64,000 bases of DNA from positions 38,199,020-38,263,019 of the forward strand of contig NC_134464.1 in assembly GCF_047948215.1 (NCBI RefSeq). The letters run 5' to 3'. The DNA comes from Lycorma delicatula. Its lineage: Eukaryota; Arthropoda; Insecta; Hemiptera; Fulgoridae. Below the pieces are notes generated by a model, which made no database searches, was not told the DNA's origin, and saw only the letters and a program-made list of their open reading frames with translations. Positions 46,426 through 58,200 of the stretch are shown here, piece after piece. Position 1 is the first letter of the stretch. Every line of letters starts with the position of its first letter. A program made the translations under genes and the position numbers.

Positions 46426-49400
46426 AAAAAAAAAGAATAATTGTTTATATCAATTAAAAATGTTAAATTTCAAAATTAAAATTTAAAAAAATGTTTTATA
46501 TGAATTTGATCATTTCATGTATTTATTATTGTATAGAAGAATAAACTTTTGCACTTACAAGCAAATCCACAAAATGAAAGAACAAAATAATTTTTTCAGT
46601 TTTAAATACTTAATGTTATTAGCTTTATAAAACTAATTTTTTTTTAAGTCCAGTTTCAAGAAAGTTCCAGTTTTGTTGATTGAGCTCAAAAGCTGATAAT
46701 AAAAACACGTATTAAAAAATTAGTCACTTACCGTTTTTATATTTAGCAAGATTATATATTTATAATAGCAAGATTTTTATTTGGGAATAAATGCTTTCAG
46801 TCTGTCAGTCAATCCACCAGAACAGAATGGAACAAACATGTCATTTTTTTCTCGAAGAACACCTCATAATGATGTAGTGGGAAATAATAATGATTAAGCA
46901 TAATACAAATATATAATTTATTACATAAAAAATATAGCATTAAATAAGATAGTGCAATAACAAGTTTTATGGGCAGTTTTACTTATTTATATGCATTATT
47001 AAAAAAATAAGTAAATATTATATATAATCATACAAAAAAAATAATAAATATATATATAAATACCTATTTTAATATTTCATAATATTATAATGTTCAACAT
47101 TAAATTATTGACTAAAATAATGTAAAAAAAAAAAAATATTTGGTACTTCAATACTTCAAGACCTGTAAATCAATATTCTTATCTCATATAATGAGTAAAT
47201 TAGTTATTATAAAAGTAGGAACTTCTTACAAATTTTAACATAAAATATAGAAATTATTAAATAAAAAATAAATAATCAAGAACTCCAATAAGAAAAAACT
47301 ATAGCCTTATTATGTATTACACATTTTTATTTTGAAATAAAGATAAACTGTGGAGTAAAAATAAATTTTACATTAACCCTACTGTTTTTTTTAAGTTTGA
47401 ATATTTTAATTAATAATCATGTATCATAAAGATGTAAAAAGTTTTAAAAATATATTTAATATTATACCAGAAAAACAGGAATTAAAAAAAAATCAATTAA
47501 CATTGTAAAAAATGTTAACATGAAAAATTATGACTGATGTATGTTTTACAAGGTCCATAATGTATATACTAATACATTTATAGAAAAAAATTTGCATTCT
47601 ATAGATACAACAATAGAAAGAGTTACACATGTGCACGCACGCGCACACACACACACACACACACATCGTTAAAAATTAATTATTCACAATCCCTTCTTTT
47701 CAAATAAATGTTAATTTTTAGGTAAAACATAAAAACAAGGAAAAAACTCCAAATTAAATATAAATATATATACAATGTAATAAAAAATAATTAGATCATG
47801 AAGAACAGTTGCATGAAAATTTGAAGACAATTTTTTCAAGAAATACAATAACCTAAGCACTGTAAAGTTAATTTTATACCATTATGAAAATATTAATCAA
47901 GAATTACTTAAAAGTATAATATAAATTTTGTTTTATAAGTATTTACTGCATATATTATTAGATTTTATTTAACAATATAAAAAGAATATTTCCATGAATA
48001 ATACTAAGTAATTTAAACAAAATTCTGATGAATATAACAAGAGTAATAAAAAAATTTAAATAAATGATATATATTAGTTGAATTTTTGCCTGGGAAAATT
48101 ACATTATAAGGAGCTGTAGAAATTTAGCTTTATGATTTGCTAACAGATCAAAATCTTAAAATTATTATTTAAGACAGTAAAACCTCCCATATTTAATTTG
48201 GATTTTCTTCTGTCTACAATACAGATGAAAATTTCTGTAGTAACAGATTACTTAATTTTACTTATTGCATAAAGAAATCCATCATTCAATATATCTGCTG
48301 GGATTTAATATTTCCAAAACTTTATGACTTGTCGTAGAATTCCATTAAATACTGTATTATTGTATTAGTACGGATAGTGAAAATTATTGTCAACACAGTA
48401 AACAATAATTTAAATGTGGATAATAATATGAGTGTGTTTTTCATATGTTTGTATTTTCGTATGTTTTTCATCAAGTCTGACAAGTTTAAAGTAAATATAT
48501 AGTTGAAGTATATTTCTAATCAGAGTATATAGTAAAAACTCAAAACAGAAGTTTTGTTTGTAAATGTTCTTAACAAGTCATATTACATTCCATGATGAAG
48601 GTATGTTCAGTTAAAAATTATTATTAATTAGATAACTTATAGTTAAGTTAATTAGTCAACTTGTTTAGTAATCATTTCTCATATTCAGAAAATACCCGAT
48701 TGATATTATTATAAGTATTAAAGGAACAAAGAAGTTATCAAACAAATGCAGCAGTATGTGCAAATATTTATAGTAAAAACATTGCCACGTGAATAAAAGC
48801 ATTAAATGCAAAGGATTGAATAATACAGTTTTTTTATACTTTAATTATTTTCATACAAGAACCAGTTTATCGACCTAATTAGTTAGTTACATTCAGATTT
48901 CAAAATAAATTAAATGAAATTAAACAACAAAAACTAAAATGACTAAGTTTAATTAAAATTTGAGTATGCTTTTACTTGAATTGCAATTTGCATCCTATGA
49001 AAGCATTAAAGGCTGAGCAATAGGTTGATATTAATTCTTAATCCAGTCCGCAGATTATGTTTTAGGTCTAACAACAATGCATATCATTATAGTACAATAA
49101 CATTATAAAATGTGCTATAAAGTTCCTGTGTAAATGTAAAAGCTTGCCCACCATAGCCAGTGGGTAGATTACTTATCACATCTAAATAATTAAAATACCA
49201 CAAAGTATATTAAAGAGAAAAAACTTTTTTAACTATTTAAATAATGATTAGCAAAATTCTATTTTGAGAAATAACAGTAAAACATTCTTGAAGACACTCT
49301 CACCACCGATCATGATTTAATAAAATAGTTGTAGAATAACTGAAATAAAAGATTATTAGTTGGTAATGACAATGCAGCTGGCAAAAATTGATGAATAATA

Positions 49401-50283
49401 CTTCAATGCACTATAAAAAGAAAATAACTCAATTAATTTAAAACAACAGAACACTAAATTAGAAAATAATCATTATTTTATTAACACAATAAAATTACTG
49501 GGCTACAATATTAAAAATGATCAGTTAGTTTAATAGATAAAATTAAAAAAATAAATACATTGACATTATTAAAAAAAAATACAAAACTTATAACAGCCAG
49601 ATAAATTAAAATCTATAAACTATGATAATTATAAGACAAATAAATGTATAATTCGTTCTTTAGATCACTCTTTCAGTAAGGTGCTTTGTTACAGTATACA
49701 CAAAGCACACTTTATTACATAAATATATAAAAATACATGCGATTTTATAGAATTTAAAAAAATTAAATTATTATCACATAAAAAATAACATAATAAAAAT
49801 AAAACAATTTTTATATAATTAATGACAATTATTTTATTTTTTATAATGAATTAAAAAGAGAAAAAAAAGTGTAATTATTGCTAGCATAAATGTTTTATGT
49901 GCATACAAAGAAATGACAAAATTAATATTGACTTTACAATTATGGAAATCTACACATATCATCTTAAATATTGAAAGTGGATAATTAGTCTTAGAGAACT
50001 TAAAACTCAAATATTTTAAGCTTAACAGTTCTTAATGATAAACATAACATACAACGCACGAATAAATATACAAGTTAAAAAAAAACCAATTGATGAAAAA
50101 CATTATAACTGGAATGTAATAATTATTACACTAAATAATTGTTTTTCTATATACAAAATTATAGAATATATTGTAATTATCAAATAATAAAAAATGATTT
50201 TAATAAGAATAAAAAACAAAAACAAACTAATTCTAATGTGTTAATGCTAGCTGGTATATTTCTTTGATATAAATAAAACTTGT
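46426..50283. other. AT-rich stretch without recognisable transposons
   Basis: Almost 3.9 kb with no coding motif and no transposase remains. It contains a (CA)n microsatellite at 47643-47665. It could be plain intergenic DNA or a long 3' UTR on the - strand of the exon candidate at 50284-50355. Confidence 0.45.
47643..47665. repeat. (CA)n microsatellite
   Basis: About 11-12 CA units following a GCACGCACGC stretch. Confidence 0.95.
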
Positions 50284-50355
50284 TTACGGTGTAATAGCTG
50301 AGAACCAGCAGAGTCTTTCAGTTACAGACTGTTTTCTTGTTAACATTTTTATATC
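50284..50355 (-). other. Candidate terminal coding exon, unassigned
   Basis: On - a good acceptor (ctgttcctttcccag) is followed by 23 open codons (DIKMLTRKQSVTERL, then CWFSAITP) and TAA. Composition differs from the A/T surroundings. The length is too short to prove coding. It is in phase 0, so it could in principle be joined to the ClC-7 exon ending at 56916, but the peptide does not continue the CBS domain. It may equally be chance. Confidence 0.25.
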
Positions 50356-50659
50356 CTGGGAAAGGAACAGTTATTATTTCATTAGAGTGCTTATTTACAA
50401 AAAAAACAGTTATTACTAATATTATTATTAATAGTTAATAATGTTATTGAAAAGTTATATTGATATTTTTATTGCAAAGAAAAATTCATAATGTTAAATA
50501 ACAGTTAAATATTGAATAAATTTTTTTTTTTATGTTTCAGCAAATATAATCACTAGATAGCAAACACGGAGTAATATATATATATAAAACTAAATAAGTT
50601 AGAAAATTATCCAAATTAATAGAAAATTTTCTAATGAGGTCAACCAAAAAACAAAAAAA

Positions 50660-50699
50660 CCTTGTCTGATGAAGTGGAAAATAATGAAATCTGAAGGAA
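50660..50699 (+). ncRNA. Degraded hammerhead-like motif, 5' copy
   Basis: CTGATGA at 50666-50672 and GAAA at 50686-50689 have the order and spacing of a hammerhead ribozyme core, just inside the left inverted repeat. The intervening AGTGGAAAATAAT does not form a proper stem II, so activity is unlikely. PLE terminal regions are known to carry such ribozymes. Confidence 0.4.
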
Positions 50700-50742
50700 T
50701 GTTTGTAGAATTGTTCAAAATTTAAAAATATATTCTGGAAAT

Positions 50743-50955
50743 TTGTTTGTCCAAAAGTTATATCAGAATAAATTTGATATTGCTCCGGCAAGGCGGAAGA
50801 CTGAAGGGACTGTTGATGATGCGTTGAGGACTAGGAGGTTTTTGAAGCAAAATAAGGATGTTTTGGTCATTAATGCGGATAAGAGTAATAAAAGTGTTAT
50901 AATGGATTCTAACCAATATAGAGAAAAAATTAATGATTTGTTAGGAGACTTATAG
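50743..50955 (+). pseudogene. PLE reverse transcriptase, N-terminal fragment
   Basis: 70 codons. KTEGTVDDALRTRRFLKQ and VLVINADKSNKSVIMDSNQY match the segment before RT motif 1 in Penelope-like elements (ILVTNADKGN-type block). It ends at a TAG where the canonical sequence would continue. No natural start is visible; the upstream N-terminus is lost. Confidence 0.75.
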
Positions 50956-51067
50956 ACCTACTAGGTCTGACTGTACTAGTAAATTGCAAAAGGAAAATAA
51001 TATACTAATAAAAAATAAATATGTATAGAAAATAGAAGAACGTAGGTTATGCATTAATAATGCAAAA

Positions 51068-51720
51068 CCACCAATGATTTATGGTTTAATTAAGCTGCAT
51101 AAGGTTGGTTGCCTGATGAAGCCTATTGTTAGTTGGATTCAATCACCTACATACAGGTTGTCAAAATTTTTACTTGAAATTTTACAAAATGTTGTTGGTA
51201 ATACGGAACTTACTGTTAAATATTCGTGAAGTTTCCATAGGCTTATTGTGGAACAAAATGTTCCAAACGGTTGTTGCTTGATGTCATTTAATGTTGTTTC
51301 TTTGTATACCAGTATTCCTGTTGAATTAGTTACGGTTGTGATATGTGAGTGTTGGGAAGATATCAGACAATATACTAAAATTAATAATAAAATTGATTTT
51401 TCGGAGATTATTGACTTTTGTATTTCTAATATGTATTTTCAGTTTGAAGAAAATTTTTTTGAGCAAAAGCACGGTTTGGCAATGGGTGCGCCTGTGTCGG
51501 CATGTTTGGCAAATTTAGTAATGGAATATATTGAGGTTGGAATTTTAGGAAAATTAAATATGAATATTCCAATTTATAAAAGATACGTTGATATTTTTTT
51601 GTGTTTGCCTGAAGACAAAATTGAATATGTTTTGGATGAGTTTAATAAATTTAATAAATCCATTCAATTTACAATAGAAAAGGAAAAAAATAATGAACTA
51701 AATTTTTTGGATATGATGTA
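51068..51720 (+). pseudogene. PLE reverse transcriptase, catalytic part
   Basis: One frame with a single internal stop (TGA at about 51227-51229) contains PPMIYGLIKLHK, KPIVSWIQSPTYRLSKFLLE, FNVVSLYTSIP, the motif B block and RYVDIFLCLP, ending NNELNFLDMM before TAA. Missing or altered: the first catalytic aspartate (FDV to FNV) and one aspartate of YVDD. The end LNFLD(V) is the conserved thumb-region start; a frameshift follows at about 51719. Confidence 0.85.
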
Positions 51721-51721
51721 A

Positions 51722-52450
51722 GGCATTGTGATGGCATAATTAATACTGTTTGGTATGATAAGCCAACGGCTTCTGGATGGTATTTGAATTATTTGTCTGC
51801 CCAGCCAATTATTCATAAAAAGGCTGTAGTGGTTGGTTTGGTAGATAAAGCTTTGTGTTTTGCGGATCCTAAAGAAAGACCAATAATAATTAAAAAAGTT
51901 AGAGAGTTGCTTTTGGAAAATAACTATCCCAAAAGTTTCATTGATAAAATTGTGAAGTCTAGAATTCATAGGCTTTACAATATGTTTTCTTATAAAAAAA
52001 AGAAAATATGAAAAAAATATTTGGCGCTTCCATATGTTCCTGACTTGTCTGAAAATATTCAAAAGGTTTTTAAAAATAGACTGATGGTGGCTCCATAGTA
52101 GGTACAATACAACTGGTAACATTTTTCCGAAATTAAAGGTGCCAACAAACAAGCAAAATCAGTCTAATGTTATGTACAATATATCATGTAGTGGTTGTTC
52201 AGCATGTTATATTGGACAAACATCCCAATATTTATAAAAAAAAAGAATTGATGCACATAAATATAGGAAAAATGAAATTACTGCATTGAATAAGCATGAA
52301 AATGCCAAAATACATAAATTTGATTTTGATTAACTTAAAATTTTAGAAAGGGAACCTCATTTCGTAAAAAGAAATATATTGGAGATGATCCACATTAAAA
52401 AGGATATAAATTCTATAAATAATAGAACGGACATATCTGATTTAAGTATT
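51722..52450 (+). pseudogene. PLE RT thumb, linker and GIY-YIG endonuclease remains
   Basis: First TVWYDKPTASGWYLNYLSAQ, then ALCFADPKERPIIIKKVREL and LENNYPKSFIDKIVKSRI (open to 52011), then LPYVPDLSENIQKVF. After a frame change comes VMYNISCSGCSACYIGQTSQ: GIY-YIG with the PLE-type Cys pair, stop after QYL. RIDAHKYRKNEITALNKHEN and LEREPHFVKRNILEMIHI follow. The domain order is RT then C-terminal endonuclease, as in canonical endonuclease-bearing Penelope elements. Confidence 0.8.
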
Positions 52451-52717
52451 ATATATGCTAATGTGTTTTAAATTAATAGATAAAAATTGGTTGTGTATTA
52501 TTGGTTACTTGTTGGTTTTGGTTTTATTTTGTGTTGTTTTAGTATATTAATTTAGGATTTGTATTTTTTGTTTGGATTGTAACTTAATGTTATCATTAGG
52601 ATGGAGGTGGGAGTATCTATGAAGATGATAACATTTTTTGTAGTGGGGGTTTTGGTTTTTTGATTAGGTGATGGGGGGTTTATAAGTATTTGCTGGTGTT
52701 GTTTTTTGTCATTTGTA

Positions 52718-52768
52718 GTTTGTCTTGATAAAGTCCTATATCTTGGACTAAATGTCGAGATTTACTGC
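52718..52768 (+). ncRNA. Degraded hammerhead-like motif, 3' copy
   Basis: TTGTCTTGATAAAGTCC at 52720-52736 pairs as stem II with GGACT at 52745-52749, then AAATGTCGAGATTTA. The layout is CTGANGA-stem II-GAAA with the core changed to CTTGATAA and TAAA. It aligns with the 5' copy in the same orientation (TTGTCTxGATxAAGT), consistent with PLE pseudo-LTRs. Confidence 0.45.
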
Positions 52769-52860
52769 TTTTGTTTTTTTTTCTGTTTGGTTGTTGACCT
52801 AATGAATTGCATTAGAAAATTTTCTATTAATTTGGATAATTTTCTAACTTACTTAGTTTT

Positions 52861-55027
52861 TTTTATAGTTGTCTAACCAAAGAATAGAATTTTGTTATTA
52901 TTTTATATATATATATATATATATATAAATAATCAAATTTAAACATAATTACCTCCATTCTATTTAACTGACTATTAAAAGCAGTATAAATTAACTCCAA
53001 ATAGATTAACTAAACAGAAATTGAGATGTATTTCAGTTCTTATACCATAAACAGTCTTGAATTTTTATTAAAACTTATATTTATAATTAATGCTGCAATA
53101 GATTTTACACTACAATAAACGTATCAACTGATTGATCATGAAATGAGAACAAATACAACTGTAAATCAAGATTAGAAAATATAAAATCAGTTATGCTGAT
53201 TATACTGATTTTACAATCTTAAAGCCCAGCTAAGAAATAATAGTCTCACTCCATATTCTGTTAAAGAAGTTATAAACATAATTTTTGACTGAAGATGATT
53301 CAAAGATAGAAAAACAAACTGAAGACATTCATGAGTTCTGTCAAATTGTTCATTTTGACATCTATTATTAATACCAGTAAAAATTATAAATAAGATATTC
53401 CAGGAGGTTCCTAATAAACTTTACAATCTAATTAAAATTATGAAAAAAATTTATATTAACTCACCAAATATACATGATAACATACAAACTATTGTAAAAT
53501 TTCTACAAAAAAAAAATTACACTTATAAATAAGATTAAAAATACCTTTAATAAATAATAATAAACATATCAATAGAGAAAAAATTGATATCATCAGGTTA
53601 AAACAGAAATACATGAAACAGAAAATTATTGACTTTATTAGAAAGTCAAAATTTTACTAATGTTAACAAGTACATGTAATTTTAAGTACTTAATTCTACT
53701 GAACGATAAAAATTTATTGCTTACCATGATGTAAAGTAAATGATATTTATAAACATGAATGATTTTAAACAATAATTGCTGATCAACTCATGTTGAAATT
53801 TCTGTTAAAAAATAATAGTGAAGTTTTCAGTTATAATAAAACTGATCTCTGAAATCTGATGAATTTTTTTAAACTAACTGCACTTAAGAATTTGTAATTT
53901 CTATTTACTACTTACTTTAGTTTATAAATAGTCAAAAAGTACATAAATAATATATATATATATACATATATTTATTATCAAATAAAAATATCATGTACTA
54001 CTTGTTAAAACTATGTCCATTAAGACATAGACATTGCTTGTTAAGACAGTCTGACAACAGACTGATGTCCAGTGTGTCAGTGTATATAAAAGAAAATAAA
54101 TAACTTTTTGTTAAATATTAACAAGGATTGCAAGTCATCCACACTTCTTTTCAAAATACGGTGATTAATTCCTAAAGGACTAATTACTAAAGTATATATA
54201 AGTAGGTTGCTATTGTAAATAAAATAATAAAAAAATCACACCTACTCAAAAAGGAAAGCTTAGTTGTAACTTAATTCTAATTTAATTTGTTAAACTGATT
54301 TAATAATAATTTGTTTTACAGCTGTAAAAGAATCTAATTTCTTTGTTAGAAACTGAGTTGTTGTTACTGCTAAAGAATTGTTTTTTAAGTTCTTGAAGGT
54401 GGAAATTCATTCTACTTCCACTGAAGTCATGCTACCCATTTTAAGAATAATATGGTGGACCAAAGTCTAATCAGTCATAGAGTTAAAAAAGTTTATTTTC
54501 TCCTGGAAAATTATGAAATATACATTTCCATGTGGTGTAATGTAAGGTGGTGACATTACTAAGGCGTAACTTAAGGTACTCCATTATGTACATTTTTTTT
54601 TGTAAAATATATTATGTTTCCACATGTGCATATTCTATTTCATCACAAACCAATTTTAAAACTTTTATGGCAAAATTTATTATGCAATGCTATGTCTTGT
54701 AAAAATAATAGCAATGACTAATTTGTAGGTTGGAAAAAAGATTATGTAAGAAGAAATTTACAAACTTAAATATATCAACATTTCATACAAGTATGGCATC
54801 ACAGATGACAAGAAAAAAAAGTTCTCATTTATACTTAAACAATGGTTTACTGTTTACAGATGGTTTTTACTGATATTCTGTTCAGAAGATGTTCTGAACA
54901 GATCCCTTGACAGTAAAAAAAAAAAAAAACTTATTCTTGAATTTAAAAAGTTTTACAAGAGTGTAATAACTAAACTTAGCTTACAAGATGTAACACGTCC
55001 ACTATATTATACACCTAGCCATATGTC
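52861..55027. other. Intergenic and ClC-7 3' flank
   Basis: AT-rich, with TA runs at about 52902-52926 and 53948-53965. No gene or transposase recognised. Confidence 0.5.
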
Positions 55028-55033
55028 TTTATT
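55028..55033 (-). terminator. CLCN7: Candidate poly(A) signal of the ClC-7 gene
   Basis: TTTATT on + (AATAAA on -), 90 bases beyond the stop codon. Other hexamers occur further down, so the true site is uncertain. Confidence 0.35.
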
Positions 55034-55122
55034 ATATCTTAATAAACATTAAAAATAATAAATATAATTACAAGTATGTTTGTAGCTCTATATCATGGCA
55101 AATGTTTTGTAAAATATCTCTT

Positions 55123-55224
55123 TCATTGCTTATCAAGTATTCGCAACTCTTCAACACCAACATGACCCATGTGCTTCCAAACTCTATAACGAGCTAAATC
55201 TTTCCTTGTTACCATCCCAACAAC
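55123..55224 (-). CDS. CLCN7: ClC-7 terminal exon
   Basis: Acceptor attttTGTAG-type (ttgtag|GTTGTT read on -), stop TGA at 55125-55123. It encodes [20 protein letters not shown], then [23 protein letters not shown] is the signature end of the ClC-7 second CBS domain. Confidence 0.93.
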   Translation of the reverse strand, partial: VVGMVTRKDLARYRVWKHMGHVGVEELRILDKQ

Positions 55225-58200
55225 CTACAAAAATGATAAATAAATGTAAACAAATTACAATATTAAAAAAATGATGAAGTTCATAAAAAAAGGGGAATAG
55301 ATTACGAAGGAATAGATTCAGATGCAGACACAGAAAGAAACCAGAATATTACAGAGGAGATTACAATAGATAAGCAGAGGAAGTAGAAATTGGGCAATGG
55401 ATTAAGTCGAGTAGATCATGCTAAAACAATCAATGGGTAGATTGTAAAGGCTTGATACAATGTTCTAACCACCAATCACAAATCCTTTTCTTCTTTTCTC
55501 TTTTTTTTTTGTTTAGCCTCTGGAACCACCATAAGGTATTACTTCAAAATCTGCCAGAATCAAAATATATTGCATGTCACCATGATGTAATGGTATGTTT
55601 GATTAATAATAATAAATTAATTAATAAATATAAATAATTAATAATTAGACATAAATTGCTCTGGAGGTAAAACAATTTATTTAATCAATGAAATTTTTTC
55701 TACTTTTTAACATAATCTCCACCAACATTAATAAATATCTGATTTTTTAATCAAATCTATTTATGCCTGCTACAAAGAAATCTTCATCTTGATATTGGAG
55801 TCAATTTAGAACATTTTCTTTGATGTCGTCACTGCCATTAAACTTCTTATCAAATAGTTCTTCCTTAGGTGGACCAAAAAAGTGGAAATCCAATTGGGCC
55901 AAATCAGGATTGTATGGAAGGGTTAAGTTAGTACACTTGTGCAGTTGAGCTGTGAGGCTAGATGTTATGAAACAAAATGATGTCTTTGGGCTGAGATCCA
56001 GGGTGTTTCTTCATTTGGCTTCACTTTGTTGATAAGTACAGTAGTATGTACGGTTTATTGTTTGCTGGTCTAGAAAATCAACAAAAGCCAGGCCTTTTGC
56101 ATCCCAAAAGATTGTCATCATGATTTTTCATGCTGATGATCGGGTTCAGAATTTTTTCTCAACAGGTGAACTCATGTGCTTCCACTCCATTTTCTGTCTT
56201 TTTTGACTCCATTTGATAATGGTGAATCCATGTCTCATCAAAAGTTAGAATACTGTTTAAAAAAATATCATTTTTCTGCTGATACTATTTTTCAGTTCTG
56301 TGCACATGCAAAGTCTTGTCTCCTTCTGGTGATGTGTCGACGCTCTTTGAATCCACCTGGTACTTGTTTTACAGTACTTGAGCTTGTCAGTGATAATGTT
56401 ATGAATTGTACCAACAGATACTTGTAATTTTCTAACTATAATCTGAACTGTAATCTGTTGGTCTTCTAATATGAGAGATTCAAGCATTGGATTCCTTCCA
56501 GAATGATGTTGATCAGTTACTGAAGTTCAACCTCTTTAAATTTTTCCACTCACTTGTAAAAATTTCTGCAATTCATATAACTTTGTCTGTATTGATTTGT
56601 CATATGAGAGTAAATGCTAACTAGTTTTTCACCTTCAGAAAGCAAAAATCATGTAACTGCGTACATTGTTCAACTAATTCAAACTTCAAGTAAATTCATC
56701 ATAAAATGACATTTCAAGGTAATAAACAAATAATTTTTCTCAAACAGCTAATAAAAAGTCATAACAGGGTTACCAACTTCCTGTTCTGAAGATATCATAA
56801 CCCTGATACAAACTGTTTTGCCTCCACAACTATTTGTATTTAATTTAAATGACTCTCATAACTATATTAAAATAACAGCAATAATGAACAAAACAAAATC
56901 AATAATAACAATTACCTCATTATAATCATTTACAACAATAAGATGCCTCAAACCGAGCGCTCTGAACAATCTAAATATCCTAGGAAGTGATGCAACCTGA
57001 AAACAACAGCAATAAAAGATAAAAAAATGATAACAAAAGAGAAGATTTATTTTGAAGTAACACTGCAACTTCTTAAAAATAATTGAGAGTTAACATTTTG
57101 TTCCTCAATGTAATAAAAGTAACATATTTATTAATTAGTAGAAATAAAACGCACTAAATTTTAAATTATAATTATAAAAATTTTATTATTGAAAAGCAGA
57201 CGTAAATTGAAAAATTAATTACAATGAAATAAACAACTATTGCTGTATGACTCAAATGGCACTTGACAAGAAATATAAATGATAACCCAATGTTTCCAAA
57301 CGGTTATACACCATTTTCTAAGTTTGGTAAATGATTAAAAAATTATTTACATTTTATGGAGAAAAGAGACATTTATTTTCTTCAAAACTATGAATTTTAA
57401 TTTATTTTAATTAAGATAAAGATAAAATACAATACAAGTGAGAAAGTAATTTATTTGTGATACAGAAAGCAAAATGGGACCTCTTGTCAGAAATTTGAGA
57501 AATTGAGTTACTTATACTTTCTTATACAAGATAAATTTATAAATATTTGGAGACCAAAAACCATACTTATATCTAAAAATCTCGCAGAGTTATAGACAAT
57601 TGAAATCATAGGCATGGAAATCAGTGTTTTGAGAAAAACAACTTTAAAAGTTTAGTATGAAAACAACATATTTAATAAAACATTTAAAGATAAAAATTAT
57701 ACATACTTAACATTTAAAATATCCTCTACAACAAAAATACAAATTACATGTAATTAAAAAGTTATATATGTAACTAAAAAAAATTTTCTTTGATCATGTT
57801 TAAGTTTCAGATTGAGCGCTTTTGCTTCTTCTTACCTGCACTTACTTCTTAAACTGGCTCTGGCTCTTCTTCTTCATTAGTTTTTGTGTTGGAAGACACT
57901 TGAGAGCATAAGAATGCCTTTATATTTCTCCTTGCAAAAAGGCCTAATGTTTTTGTAGAGATACAACTTCCTCTCTTCAGACATGCCTTTAGGGGTAATT
58001 TTATTGGGAAATCCTTCAAGTTTATCTTTGTCATCAAGTAATATGTTATGGACAAACACATTATTTCCATTTTTTATTTCAGTTTTATACTATACTCTGT
58101 CATTTGACCCTTTAAACTCAAAGTGATTATAACTTGTTACCTGGGGTACTTTCTTGTAACTGTTTGTTTTGAAAAATGTTAACCAGTCATATACATCAAC

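Larger units (their letters stand above)
50586..52860 (+). mobile_element. Penelope-like element with GIY-YIG endonuclease and inverted repeats
   Basis: The ends 50586-50635 and 52811-52860 are inverted repeats, 49 of 50 identical (AAAACTAAATAAGTTAGAAA on the left). Between them a + strand PLE reading frame is found in pieces: NADKSNKSVIMDSNQY (about 50860), PPMIYGLIKLHKVG (51068), MSFNVVSLYTSIP (motif A), KHGLAMGAPVSACLANLVME (motif B), YKRYVDIFL (motif C), NYLSAQPIIHKK, LPYVPDLSENIQKVF and a GIY-YIG domain at about 52165-52440. The N-terminal part is missing. Motif A has N for the catalytic D and motif C has lost one D of YVDD, so the RT is dead. Degraded hammerhead-like cores occur at both ends. 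Confidence 0.88.
55225..56915. other. ClC-7 intron (1691 bp)
   Basis: It contains a short SINE tail fragment at about 55497-55550 and a - strand mariner relic at about 55690-56560. The rest is AT-rich. Confidence 0.6.

Noticed and set aside
51664..52152. 162-codon - strand open frame
   Set aside because: It is the antisense shadow of the Penelope-like RT, whose + strand motifs are clear.
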